The notes below the pieces were generated by a model. It saw only the letters and a program-made list of their open reading frames with translations. It ran no database searches and was not told the origin of the DNA. A program made the position numbers and the translations under genes. 64,000 nt of DNA from Halocalculus aciditolerans (GTDB taxonomy: Archaea > Halobacteriota > Halobacteria > Halobacteriales > Halobacteriaceae), in assembly GCF_014647475.1 (NCBI RefSeq), contig NZ_BMPG01000004.1, forward strand, positions 173,092 through 237,091. Direction: 5' to 3'. Positions within the stretch are counted from its first letter, which is position 1; the number at the start of each line of letters is the position of its first letter. This document shows, piece by piece, positions 49,314 to 58,185 of the stretch.

Positions 49314-51299
49314 TTAGTTCCCCCGTACTTCGGCCTGGATGTCGGCGACGATCTCGGGGTTGCGGAGCGTCGACGTGTCACCGAGTTCTTCGCCGTCCGA
49401 GATCTCTTCGAGGAGACGGCGCATGATCTTCCCGGAGCGGGTCTTCGGGAGTTCGGGCGTGAAGATGATTTTCGACGGTCGCGCGATCGGCCCGATCTTG
49501 TCTTCGACGGCGGCTTCGATAGCCGCGCGGACGGCGTCCTCGCCACCGGCGTCGTCTTCGAGGATGACGTAGGCGTGGACGACTTCGCCCTTGATGTCAT
49601 CGTCAGCGCCGACGACGGCGGCTTCGGCGACGCCGTCGGCCGAGACGACCGCGGACTCGATCTCCATCGTTCCCAGCCGGTGGCCGGAGATGTTGACGAC
49701 GTCGTCGACGCGGCCGACAACGGTGATGTAGCCTTCGTCGTCGATCTTCGCGCCGTCCTCCGGGAAGTACACCCAGTCGTCGGGGTCGTCGGAGTCAGTG
49801 TCCGAGTACTCAGCCCAGTACTCCTCGATGAACCGCTCGTCGTTCTTGTAGAGCGTGCGGAGCATCCCCGGCCACGGCTTGTCCACGGTGAGGTAGCCAG
49901 CGCCGCCCGATGGGACTTCCTCGCCGTCGCCGTCGACGACTCGAGCGTCGACACCGGGGACGGGAGGGCCGGCGCTCCCGGGTTTCATGTTCGAGACGCC
50001 GGGAAGCGTCGTGATCATGTGGCCGCCGGTCTCCGTCTGCCACCACGTGTCGACGATCGGGCAGGACTCTCCCCCGATATGTTTGTAGTACCACTTCCAG
50101 GGTTTGGGATTGATCGGTTCGCCGACCGTCCCAAGCAGTCGGAGGCTGGAGAGGTCGTGACGCCCCGGATACTCACTCCCCCACTTCATGAAGGAGCGAA
50201 TCGCGGTCGGTGCCGTGTAGAACTGCGTGACGTCGAGGTCTTCGACGATCTCCCAGAACCGGTCGCGCTCCGGATAGTCCGGGCCGCCCTCGTACATCAC
50301 GGTCGTCGTCCCGAGCGCGAGCGGCCCGTAGACGATGTAGGAGTGCCCCGTGATCCAGCCGATGTCGGCCGAGCAGAAGTAGGTGTCCTCGGGTTTGATG
50401 TCGAGGACGGTCTGCGAGGTCCACGCCGTCCACGCGAGATAGCCCGCCGTCGTGTGTTTCACCCCCTTCGGTTGGCCGGTAGTGCCGGAGGTGTACATTA
50501 AGAAGAGCATGTCTTCGGCGTCCCGTTCGACCGGCTCGACCGTCGCGCCCTCGTGTTCGGCAACGAGGTCGTCGTAGTCGTGCTCGCTCTCGTGGAGGTC
50601 GTGGCCGGGGCCGTCGTCCCCGAGCCGGTCGACGACGACCGTCTCGACGTCGTGGTCGACGTCCTCGAGCCCCTCCCGGGATTTCGAGAGGTGGTCGAGC
50701 GCGTCGCCGCGTCGATAGTAGCCGTCGGCCGTGATGAGATACTCCGAGTCGGCGGCGTTCATGCGCTCTGCGAGCGCGTTCGCAGAGAACCCGGCGAAGA
50801 CGACGGAGTGCGGCGCGCCGATGCGCGCGCAGGCGAGGAGCGCGATCGGGTGAGCGGGGATCATCGGCATATGCATCGTGACGACGTCGTCCTCGCCGAC
50901 ACCGAGGTCGCGGAGCGCCGCCGCGAACTCGTTCACCTCGCGGTGGAGCTCCTCGTAGGTGATCGAGCGGTCGGCCTCCTCCGTGGGTTCGCCGACCCAC
51001 TCGATGGCGACTTCGTCCCCGCGGTCGTCGAGGTGGCGGTCGACGCACTCGTAGGAGGCGTTGATCTTCCCGCCGGTGAACCACTCGTAGAACGGCGGGT
51101 TCGAGTCGTCGAGCACCTGATCGTAGTCATCGTACCAGTCGAGAAGGTCGGCGGCCTGCTCCCAGCAGCCCGGCCAGTTCTCCTCGAACTCCTCGTAGAT
51201 CCCTTCGTCGGTGACGTTCGCCTGCTCGACGAACTCCGCCGGCGGCTCGAACTCGTCCTGTTCGGCCAGTCGGGTTTCGAGATTGTTGTCTTCTACCAT
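49314..51299 (-). CDS. acs: Acetyl-CoA synthetase (first copy)
   Basis: A 661-residue AMP-forming enzyme of normal length. The phosphate loop is LFLMYTSGTTGQPKGVKHT; GEPINPKPWKWYYKHIGG and IVDTWWQTETGGHMI are the acetyl-adenylate motifs; YFPEDGAKIDDEGYITVVGRVDD is the hinge, and KTRSGKIMRRLLEEI carries the catalytic lysine that is often acetylated. It makes acetyl-CoA from acetate, CoA and ATP. The permease follows 2 bp downstream. Upstream is the recombinase-Bat regulator, 87 bp away. Confidence 0.96.
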   Translation of the reverse strand: MVEDNNLETRLAEQDEFEPPAEFVEQANVTDEGIYEEFEENWPGCWEQAADLLDWYDDYDQVLDDSNPPFYEWFTGGKINASYECVDRHLDDRGDEVAIEWVGEPTEEADRSITYEELHREVNEFAAALRDLGVGEDDVVTMHMPMIPAHPIALLACARIGAPHSVVFAGFSANALAERMNAADSEYLITADGYYRRGDALDHLSKSREGLEDVDHDVETVVVDRLGDDGPGHDLHESEHDYDDLVAEHEGATVEPVERDAEDMLFLMYTSGTTGQPKGVKHTTAGYLAWTAWTSQTVLDIKPEDTYFCSADIGWITGHSYIVYGPLALGTTTVMYEGGPDYPERDRFWEIVEDLDVTQFYTAPTAIRSFMKWGSEYPGRHDLSSLRLLGTVGEPINPKPWKWYYKHIGGESCPIVDTWWQTETGGHMITTLPGVSNMKPGSAGPPVPGVDARVVDGDGEEVPSGGAGYLTVDKPWPGMLRTLYKNDERFIEEYWAEYSDTDSDDPDDWVYFPEDGAKIDDEGYITVVGRVDDVVNISGHRLGTMEIESAVVSADGVAEAAVVGADDDIKGEVVHAYVILEDDAGGEDAVRAAIEAAVEDKIGPIARPSKIIFTPELPKTRSGKIMRRLLEEISDGEELGDTSTLRNPEIVADIQAEVRGN

Positions 51300-51386
51300 G
51301 CCAGGTAATAACGCATGAAGGAACCAACATAAACATTCATTCTAATTAATTCAAGAAGGGGCTTAGAACAGGGCGGATCGCGACGC

Positions 51387-53147
51387 TCAGGCAGCGTCGA
51401 ACAGCACCGTGAAGAGCTTCTGTTGGGCTTTCCGGAGGTGGTTGTGGAGCGTCGGCGCTGACACCCCCATGGAGTCGGCGAGCTCCTCCGCGGTGCTCCC
51501 CCGCGGCCACTCGAAGTAGTCGGCGAAGTACGCCGCCTGAAGCGCTGAGCACTGCTTCTCCGTGAGGGTCTCGTCGAGCGTCCGATAGAGGTCACCCGTG
51601 AGGGGGCTGCGGGACGCCTCCCGTTTCGCCTGGAAGGAGACTCCCGGAAAGGTCGAGGTGACCCGTTCGACGATGGCGCGGACGTCGTGGCCGCTCGGGA
51701 AGACGACGGAGAGGCGTGCGGCCCCGTCGGCAGCGGTCAAAGATTCGACGGCACCGCCGAGTTCGACGAGCGTCACCGTGGGGGACGGCTCGCGGAGGAC
51801 GAGTTCCAGCCGTACGCGGTCGCCGATATCCCGGATGAGTCGGGCGTCGGAGACGGCGTCGCTGTCGGCGGCTCGCTCGAGGAACGCTTCCGCCGACGTC
51901 CCGGTGGCGGCGACGAAGCAGAGGAGCGCGTGGTCGGGGGCGGGCACCAAGCCGTCGAGGTGGAGCTCGCAGTCGAGAGCGGCCGACGCTGCCGCGAAGA
52001 ACGACTCGGCGTCCGCTTCGAAGACGAGTTCGACGCCGGTTTCCGAGAACAACAGCTCCTTGCGTTCGGTCGCCGCAATCACCCAGCCGACGCGACGCCC
52101 CGCGTCGGTGAGGAGGCGATGGAGGCCGTGCGTCGGCCGCGACGCATCGACGGCGACGCAGAGCAGGCCGTGTGTCTGGTCGCCGGAGCGAACCGCGGTC
52201 GCGGCCAGCGTCCGCTCGCGCTCGGCGACGCCGGTGTCGAGCGCTCGTTCGACGAACCGGACGCTGTCGAGGCCGCCGTGACTCTCGATGATCGCGTCGA
52301 GCGCGTCCGCGACAGCCGCACGCTCGTCCGCGTCCTCGAGGCCGACGCACGCCCGGACACTCCCGTTCGCGTCGCAGACCGCAGCAGCGTCGTACGCGTC
52401 GGAGAGCGTCTCGCAGGCGCGTTGCTCCGCGTCGGCCCTGGTGGAGACGTCGTCGAGCGCGACCCCCAGCGCGGTCGACGTCGCGTCGACCGACGATCCG
52501 GCGGGGCCGGCGGGAGCACCGGTCTTCTGGGGCGTGGCCTCGTCCACCCCGTTGCTGTCGGGTTCGCCGTCTGCTCCGTCCGCGTTGTCCGACCACGCGT
52601 CGTGGAGCGCGGCGGCGACCGCTCGGTCGGTCGGCGGGTCGATGTACGGCTCCAGACTCCCGAGATGCGACCAGCCGCCCGTCGCCTGGACGATGCGCGG
52701 ATCGACGCCGTCGTCGACGAGGAGCCGGCGGGCGAAGTACGCGCGGAGGTCGCGCGTGGACACGTCGGCGAGGCGGTCGTCGCCGGCGGCAGCGCGTTCG
52801 GCGACCGTCGAGACGAGCATCTGGAGACGGCGGGGCGTCACGTCGAAGATCCGGTCGGTGGACGCGATACCGGTGGCGTTGACGTATTTCCGGACGTCGT
52901 CCGCGACGTCGGGGGGGACGTACGCCGTCCGCTCTTCGCCGTCGGATCGGACGCGGAAGCAGTCGTGGGTCGCGTCGTCGCCGCGGCGCGTGAGATCCGC
53001 TGGTCGGAGGGTGGCGAGCTCTACCGGCCGCAGCCCGGCTTCCCCGCAGAGCGCGACGACGAGGTCCTCGCGGTACGACTCAGTCGCGTCGCGAAGACGC
53101 TCGTACTCGGCGTCAGTAAGCGCGTCGCCGTCCGGATGTCGCGCCAT
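51387..53147 (-). CDS. Bat-type regulator with N-terminal tyrosine-recombinase-like domain
   Basis: A 586-residue protein. Residues 1-190 resemble the catalytic domain of tyrosine recombinases: GLRPVELATLRPADL (Arg40), STRDLRAYFARRLLVDDGVD (Arg132/Arg135), GGWSHLGSLEPYID (Trp159, His161, Tyr168). The box II His of HxxR is Arg here, so strand exchange is doubtful, though the nucleophile-type Tyr remains. A linker and GAF-like region follow (VAERERTLAATAVRSGDQTH). The C-terminal 60 residues are the HTH-10 domain (LTEKQCSALQAAYFADYFEW, STAEELADSMGVSAPTLHNH). It sits between the two acetyl-CoA synthetase genes and probably controls them. Confidence 0.85.
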   Translation of the reverse strand: MARHPDGDALTDAEYERLRDATESYREDLVVALCGEAGLRPVELATLRPADLTRRGDDATHDCFRVRSDGEERTAYVPPDVADDVRKYVNATGIASTDRIFDVTPRRLQMLVSTVAERAAAGDDRLADVSTRDLRAYFARRLLVDDGVDPRIVQATGGWSHLGSLEPYIDPPTDRAVAAALHDAWSDNADGADGEPDSNGVDEATPQKTGAPAGPAGSSVDATSTALGVALDDVSTRADAEQRACETLSDAYDAAAVCDANGSVRACVGLEDADERAAVADALDAIIESHGGLDSVRFVERALDTGVAERERTLAATAVRSGDQTHGLLCVAVDASRPTHGLHRLLTDAGRRVGWVIAATERKELLFSETGVELVFEADAESFFAAASAALDCELHLDGLVPAPDHALLCFVAATGTSAEAFLERAADSDAVSDARLIRDIGDRVRLELVLREPSPTVTLVELGGAVESLTAADGAARLSVVFPSGHDVRAIVERVTSTFPGVSFQAKREASRSPLTGDLYRTLDETLTEKQCSALQAAYFADYFEWPRGSTAEELADSMGVSAPTLHNHLRKAQQKLFTVLFDAA

Positions 53148-53263
53148 CTCGATTCGTTTTCCTCACTATCACGAAATAAGTGTTGCGCGGCGAGAACGAC
53201 GACGAGTCGAGTTGTGAGGTGAGACGTGTGGCTCTATACGGCGAGCGATTTCGGATACGCTAC

Positions 53264-55177
53264 TTACTCCGAAACGTCGGTGACGGATTCGAGCTCGCCG
53301 ACGATCTCGGGGTTGCGCAGCACGCTCGTGTCCGAGACCCCCTCGCCCGTGGCGATCTGTCGGAGGTGGCGGCGCATCACCTTCCCGGAGCGGGTCTTCG
53401 GGAGGTCGGGCGTGAAGACGACGGTCGCCGGCGTCGCGAACGCACCGACGTCGCGGGCGACAGCGTCTCGAACGCGCTCGCGGATCGCGGACGCGGGCCC
53501 GGTGCCTCGCTGCAGGCTGACGTACGCGTACGGCGTCACGCCGCCGGCGTCGACGCCGACCACCGCCGCCTCCGCCACGCCCTCGACGCCGACGATAGCG
53601 GCTTCGATTTCGTGCGTCCAGAGCCGCCGGCCGTCGAGGTCGAGCGCGTCGTCCTCCCGACCGAGCAGGTGGACGTAGCCGTCGGCGTCCACGGTCGCCG
53701 CGTCCCCGGTCCGGTAGCGCCACGCCTCGGGCGCGTTCCCCGTCGACTCCCCGACGTCGACCCCCATCCCCGGGAAGGGGCGAGTGAGGACGAGCGACCC
53801 CGAATCGCCGGTGTCGACGGAGTTGCCGCGCGCGTCGACGATATCTACCGACACGCCCGGGAGCGGCGGGCCGACCGCCTCCGGACGCATGCCGTCAACG
53901 CCCGGGAGGGTGGAGAGGAGGACGCCGCCGGTCTCCGTCTGCCACCACGTGTCGACGACGGCGCACGACTCGCGGCCGACGTGCTCGTAGTACCACTCCC
54001 ACGTCGCCTCGTCGGTCGGCTCACCGACCGTGCCGAGCAGTCGGAGACTCGAGAGGTCGTGTCTGTCGACGTGGTCCGACCCCCACTTCGCGAACGCACG
54101 AATGACCGTCGGTGCGGTGTAGAAGACCTCGACGCCGTTGCGCTCGATGACCTCCCAGAGGTGGTCGCGCTCCGGGTAGTCCGACGTCCCCTCGTAGAGC
54201 ACGGTCGTCGCACCGAGCGCGAGCGGCCCGTAGACGGTGTAGGAGTGACCCGTGATCCAGCCGATATCCGCAGTACACCAGTACGTATCCCCCGGCTCGA
54301 GGTCGAGGACGGCGTGCGTCGTCCACGCGACCTGTGCGAGATAGCCGCCCGTCGTGTGTCGAATCAGCGTCGGCTCACCGGTCGTCCCGGACGTCTGAAT
54401 CTCGAACAGTGGGTCGTTCGCCGCGCGAGCCACGGGGGCGACGGTTTCCCCCCAGTAATCCGCGACGAACGCCGCATAATCGGTGTAGTTGTCGCCGTGC
54501 GGGCGGTCGTCGTCGAGTCGGTCGACGACGATCCGGTCGACCGACTGAGGGACGTCGAGGCAGGCGTTGTCGGCCTTCCGCTTCAGGTCGTACGCCGTCC
54601 CACGCCGGTAGTAGCCGTCACAGGCGAAGAGGACGGCGGACCCGGTGTCCGCGAGCCGCGTCGCGAGCGCGTCCGCCGAGTATCCCGCGAAGACGACGGA
54701 ATGCACCGCGCCGATGCGCGCGCACGCCAGCATCGCGATGGGGAGCTCGGGCACCATCGGCATGTAGAGCGTGACGACGTCGTCCGCCTCGACGCCGCGG
54801 TCGCGGAGCGCCGCCGCGAGCGCGTTCACCTCCCGGGAGAGGTCGTGGTACGTGTACGTCCGCGTCTCACCGAGTCGTCCCTCCCACCGGAGCGCCGTCT
54901 GGCTCTTCCGGCCGGCCTCGACGTGCCGGTCGATACAGTTGTACGAGGCGTTCAGCTCGCCGCCCGCGAACCAGTCGTATCCGTCCGTGGCGTCGAGGAC
55001 ACGTTCGTACGGCGTCATCCAATCGAGATAGTCGGCCGCTCGCGCCCAGCACTCCGGCCACTCCCGGTCCACCCCGCGAGCCGTGACGTTCGCCTGCTCG
55101 ACGAACGCCGCCGGCGGGTCGACCAGCGCGTTCTCCGTGTCACGGACTCCTCCTCGAAACGACATCCCATCGGTCAT
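53264..55177 (-). CDS. Acetyl-CoA synthetase-like acyl-CoA ligase (second copy)
   Basis: A 637-residue paralogue of acs with the same architecture: SVVFAGYSADALATRL, TADIGWITGHSYTVYGPL, GEPTDEATWEWYYEHVG, VDTWWQTETGGVLLS and DLPKTRSGKVMRRHLRQIA. The phosphate loop reads IQTSGTTGEPTLIRHT: the usual proline-lysine-glycine is PTL, so the lysine is missing, whereas the C-terminal catalytic lysine is kept. The family activates acetate or another short acid; the altered loop suggests changed kinetics or substrate. The start at 55177 opens with MTDGMSF; 117 bp separate it from the regulator downstream. Confidence 0.9.
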   Translation of the reverse strand: MTDGMSFRGGVRDTENALVDPPAAFVEQANVTARGVDREWPECWARAADYLDWMTPYERVLDATDGYDWFAGGELNASYNCIDRHVEAGRKSQTALRWEGRLGETRTYTYHDLSREVNALAAALRDRGVEADDVVTLYMPMVPELPIAMLACARIGAVHSVVFAGYSADALATRLADTGSAVLFACDGYYRRGTAYDLKRKADNACLDVPQSVDRIVVDRLDDDRPHGDNYTDYAAFVADYWGETVAPVARAANDPLFEIQTSGTTGEPTLIRHTTGGYLAQVAWTTHAVLDLEPGDTYWCTADIGWITGHSYTVYGPLALGATTVLYEGTSDYPERDHLWEVIERNGVEVFYTAPTVIRAFAKWGSDHVDRHDLSSLRLLGTVGEPTDEATWEWYYEHVGRESCAVVDTWWQTETGGVLLSTLPGVDGMRPEAVGPPLPGVSVDIVDARGNSVDTGDSGSLVLTRPFPGMGVDVGESTGNAPEAWRYRTGDAATVDADGYVHLLGREDDALDLDGRRLWTHEIEAAIVGVEGVAEAAVVGVDAGGVTPYAYVSLQRGTGPASAIRERVRDAVARDVGAFATPATVVFTPDLPKTRSGKVMRRHLRQIATGEGVSDTSVLRNPEIVGELESVTDVSE

Positions 55178-55323
55178 CTGGTGTAGTGCTACTAGTACGT
55201 CTCCGCCCCGACGTCAATAATCATGCGGCCCGCTAGCAGTATCCCGGGTAGTTCGAGGAGGGATCGCACCCGACGACGGCGGGCACCGACGGGCCCAAAC
55301 CACTCCGCGGCGTACGCCCAGCT

Positions 55324-56556
55324 ATGGACATTCGGTTCCTCGGCGGCGTCCGCGAGGTCGGTCGGAGCGCCGTCCTCGTGAACGACTCCCTCCTCCTCGA
55401 CTTCGGGATGCTCACCGGGACCCCCCCGCAGTTCCCCGTCGAGACGCCCGAGCCGGACGCCGTCGTCGTCTCCCACGGCCACCTCGACCACGTCGGCGCG
55501 CTCCCCGGCCTCCTCTCCGGCGCGAACAGACCCGACATCCACTGGACGCCCCCGACGTACGAGCTCACGCTCACGCTCGCCCGCGACACGCTCAAACTCC
55601 ACGGCGGCACGCTCCACTGCCCGTTCACGGAGAACGACGTCAAACGCGTCACCGAAGTCTCACGAACCCACGGCTACCGGGAGACCTTCGAGGCCGCCGG
55701 CCACGACGTCACCTTCTACAACGCCGGCCACATCCCCGGGAGCGCGCACGTCCTCATCGACGACGGCGACACCCGACTCCTCTACACCGGCGACTTCCAC
55801 ACTGACGACCAACGCCTCGTCGCCGGAACGACCGCGCGACCGGACGCCGACGTCGTCATCTGCGAGAGCACGTACAGCGACGTGGAGCACGACCCGCGCG
55901 CGGCCGTCGAAGCGCGGTTCGCACAGAGCGTCAAGACGACGCTCTGGGAGGGCGGCACGGTCGTCGTCCCCGCGTTCGCCATCGGGCGCACCCAGGAGAT
56001 CCTGCTCGTCTGCGAAGCCCACGACATCCCCTGCTACGTCGACGGCATGGGGAAACAGGTGACCGAGATGCTGCGGCAGTACCCCGAGTTCGTCCGCGAC
56101 GCCGACGCCCTCCGCCGCGCCAAATCCCACGCCCGCTTCGTCACCGGCCGCGACGGCCAGCGGAAACGCATCGCCGACCAGAACGCCGCCATCGTCACCA
56201 CCAGCGGGATGCTCTCCGGCGGCCCCGCCATGACCTACGTCCCCGCGATTCGCGCGAACCCCACGAACAAGGTCGCCATGACCGGCTACCAGGTCGAGGG
56301 AACGCCCGGCCGGGACCTCCTCGAAACCGGGAGCGCCGAACTCGACGGCCGCCGAATGCCCGTCAGCGCGCAGGTCGAACAGTACGACTTCTCCGCGCAC
56401 GCCGACCGCGACGGCCTCCGCGACTTCCTCGACGCGTACACGGACACGCCCGTCGTCGTGAACCACGGCGACCGCTGTGAGGCCTTCGCCGCAGCACTCG
56501 AAACCGACGGCTTCGACGCCACCGCGCCCGCACACGGCGAGGAACACACCTACTGA
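55324..56556 (+). CDS. Beta-CASP metallo-beta-lactamase ribonuclease
   Basis: A 410-residue protein. The MBL motifs are VVSHGHLDHVGALPGL (HxHxDH), NAGHIPGSAHVLI and LLYTGDFHTDDQRL. The beta-CASP part has CESTYSD, VVVPAFAIGRTQEIL, SGMLSGGPA and the final VEQYDFSAHADRDGLRDF and VNHGDRCEAF. It lacks the N-terminal KH domains of aCPSF1, so it resembles aCPSF2/aRNase J-type proteins acting in RNA end processing or decay. Divergent from the second acs. Confidence 0.92.
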   Translation: MDIRFLGGVREVGRSAVLVNDSLLLDFGMLTGTPPQFPVETPEPDAVVVSHGHLDHVGALPGLLSGANRPDIHWTPPTYELTLTLARDTLKLHGGTLHCPFTENDVKRVTEVSRTHGYRETFEAAGHDVTFYNAGHIPGSAHVLIDDGDTRLLYTGDFHTDDQRLVAGTTARPDADVVICESTYSDVEHDPRAAVEARFAQSVKTTLWEGGTVVVPAFAIGRTQEILLVCEAHDIPCYVDGMGKQVTEMLRQYPEFVRDADALRRAKSHARFVTGRDGQRKRIADQNAAIVTTSGMLSGGPAMTYVPAIRANPTNKVAMTGYQVEGTPGRDLLETGSAELDGRRMPVSAQVEQYDFSAHADRDGLRDFLDAYTDTPVVVNHGDRCEAFAAALETDGFDATAPAHGEEHTY

Positions 56557-56780
56557 CCGACGCGTCATCACTCGCCGCGCGAGCGCTCGCGATCACTTGA
56601 AGGCGTAACGTCACCGGACACCGCGGGTCAGCAGCGTGGCGGCTACAGTCGGTCTGAGAGTGTCGTTTTCGCTCAGCATCGCCGTCACGGGTCGCGTCAA
56701 TCCCCGCCGCTACCCGCAAGCGAGGGCGAGGGTTGCACGCGCGAGCGCCCTTAACCCGACGGAAGCCGTACACGTGCGTA

Positions 56781-56876
56781 ATGAGTGACCGCACCGACCG
56801 AGAAACCGACCAGGCCGCCGGCCAGCAGGCATCCCTGGACGTCGCCCCCGAACTCACACACGATGAACGTGACTGA
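56781..56876 (+). CDS. Tiny acidic ORF (31 aa), overlapping the next
   Basis: A short frame ATG-GACTGA from 56781 encodes 31 residues rich in Asp, Glu and Gln (MSDRTDRETD...), fitting haloarchaeal composition. It ends inside the start of the following ORF (overlap 14 bp). It may be a real short protein or a leader that couples translation; no family is recognised. Confidence 0.35.
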   Translation: MSDRTDRETDQAAGQQASLDVAPELTHDERD

Positions 56877-56994
56877 GGAATCCGACGCTCGCGAGCGCGA
56901 CGACGCCCACCTCCAAGACGTCGAGCCCGGCGCGGGCTGCACGGAGATCTGGGAGCACCTCTCCGAAGAGCGCGACGAACAGACCGAGGAGTAA
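56863..56994 (+). CDS. Small acidic protein (43 aa)
   Basis: A 43-residue protein from ATG 56863 (MNVTEESDARERDDAHLQDV) with the segment PGAGCTEIWEHLSEERDE, a pattern that looks constrained (single Cys, then a helix). Composition is strongly acidic, as expected for a cytoplasmic haloarchaeal protein. Function unknown. The ParB-like gene starts 33 bp later. Confidence 0.5.
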   Translation: MNVTEESDARERDDAHLQDVEPGAGCTEIWEHLSEERDEQTEE

Positions 56995-57027
56995 GATGGT
57001 TGTACGCCGCGGGGCCTACACGTCCCT

Positions 57028-57687
57028 ATGAGTGAAGACGGGACGCCGCCGGTCGACCGCGAATCTCCCGTCGGCGAACCGGTCGTTCGCGGCGACGAGC
57101 GCGTCACCGGCGAACGCGCCCGCGACGCCGTCCGCTTCGACCCCGACGACCCCGAGAGCATCGAGGACGCCACACAGACCGTCCGCGACTTCGCCCTCGG
57201 CAACCTCCCCGACGACGAACTCGCCATGCTCCGCGGCGCTGCCGCCTGCGCCGCCCTCGTCCGCGCCGAACAGTCCTACACGGCCGCCGCCGAACGCGCC
57301 GGCAGCGACGTCACCGTCTCCTTCATCCGAAAGTGGGCGCGCGTTCACGACCTCCCCCGACCCGTCCGCCGGCACGTCGCCCTCGGCCACATCCCCCCGA
57401 CCGCCGCGAAACACATCGCGCGCGTCTCCGGCGACGCCCGCTACCAGCTCGCCTGGGCCGTCATCGACACCGACCTCACCGTCCGCGGCGTCCGCGCGCT
57501 CGCCAGCGACATCGCCGACGGCCGCGACGTCGCCGACGCCCTCCGCGACCACGGCATCACCCCCGGCCGCATCACCGTCGACCTCCCCCTCGACACCTAC
57601 CGCGACCTCCGCCGCACCGCCGCCGAGAACGGCCAGCAACCCGGCGACATCATCGCCGACGCCCTCGAGCACTACCTCGAAGAGTAA
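57028..57687 (+). CDS. ParB/KorB-like HTH protein with C-terminal ribbon-helix-helix-like segment (DUF7119 type)
   Basis: A 219-residue protein. After a flexible charged N-terminus, SYTAAAERAGSDVTVSFIRK is an HTH that, with HVALGHIPPTAAKHIARVSG and LAWAVIDTDLTVRGVRALAS, matches the helical DNA-binding core of ParB proteins. The tail ITVDLPLDTYRDLRRTAAEN followed by a helix resembles a ribbon-helix-helix. No ParB CTPase/nuclease domain is present. It is a likely DNA-binding protein of a haloarchaeal family with unknown target; tRNA-Lys lies 76 bp downstream. Confidence 0.7.
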   Translation: MSEDGTPPVDRESPVGEPVVRGDERVTGERARDAVRFDPDDPESIEDATQTVRDFALGNLPDDELAMLRGAAACAALVRAEQSYTAAAERAGSDVTVSFIRKWARVHDLPRPVRRHVALGHIPPTAAKHIARVSGDARYQLAWAVIDTDLTVRGVRALASDIADGRDVADALRDHGITPGRITVDLPLDTYRDLRRTAAENGQQPGDIIADALEHYLEE

Positions 57688-57731
57688 CCCTCCCGCAACG
57701 GGCGAGGCGTCCGCCCTGCGGTTCGTAAACG

Positions 57732-57736
57732 TTTAA
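57732..57736 (+). promoter_or_regulatory. TATA-like promoter of tRNA-Lys
   Basis: TTTAA lies 28-32 bp before the tRNA 5' end in the GTTTAACC context typical of archaeal tRNA promoters. Confidence 0.5.
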
Positions 57737-57763
57737 CCACTCCCCCGCCTCAGCTACGAGTAC

Positions 57764-57837
57764 GGGCCGGTAGCTCAGTTTGGCAGAGCGTCTGGCTTTT
57801 AACCAGACGGCCGCGTGTTCAAATCGCGCCCGGCCCG
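57764..57837 (+). tRNA. tRNA-Lys (TTT)
   Basis: Acceptor arms GGGCCGG and CCGGCCC, D arm TAGCTCAGTTTGGCAGAGC, anticodon stem TCTGG/CCAGA around CTTTTAA (anticodon TTT), and a T arm with GTTCAAATC. 74 nt including the discriminator G; no CCA encoded. The 3' part is echoed downstream at 58029-58053. Confidence 0.95.
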
Positions 57838-58185
57838 CTTCTCTCGCGAACCACACCGAACACCCGAAGGTGTGTTCGGTCGATCTGTGAGCGAGTGTGC
57901 GGGCTCGCGCGATTTGACCACCAGACGGGGCGAGCGAAGCGAGCCCCGGCCAGTGTTCAAATCGCTGTTCAGCGATTCGGACGAGCGAGTCAGAGCGCCC
58001 GAACGAGGTGAGACCGTCGTCTCGGCCAGTGTTCGAATCGCGCCCGGCCCGCTCGTCCCGCGAACCCAACACCGCGCCGTGGTCGCCACTCGGTCAGGAG
58101 ATGCGGTTCGGCGTCGACGGCGGCGGCTGTCAGTGGCGTGCGTCGGTGTGTCGGTTTTTAGGGATGAGGCGTCGAAGGCGGAGGT
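57838..58185. other. 348-bp spacer with tRNA-Lys echoes and hairpins
   Basis: Contains a hairpin ACCGAAC/GTTCGGT right after the tRNA (about 57855-57880), an echo GTGTTCAAATCGC (57953-57965) preceded by ACCAGACGG and a GAGCGA-type block, and a 25-bp copy of the tRNA 3' end (58029-58053). A TTTTTAG block near 58155 may be the promoter of the next gene. No gene. Confidence 0.55.
58029..58053 (+). repeat. Echo of the tRNA-Lys 3' end
   Basis: The T arm and 3' acceptor arm of tRNA-Lys (57815-57839) recur with one difference (GTTCAAATC to GTTCGAATC), followed after 5-6 bp by CGCGAACC in both places. It may be an attachment-site remnant. Confidence 0.6.
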
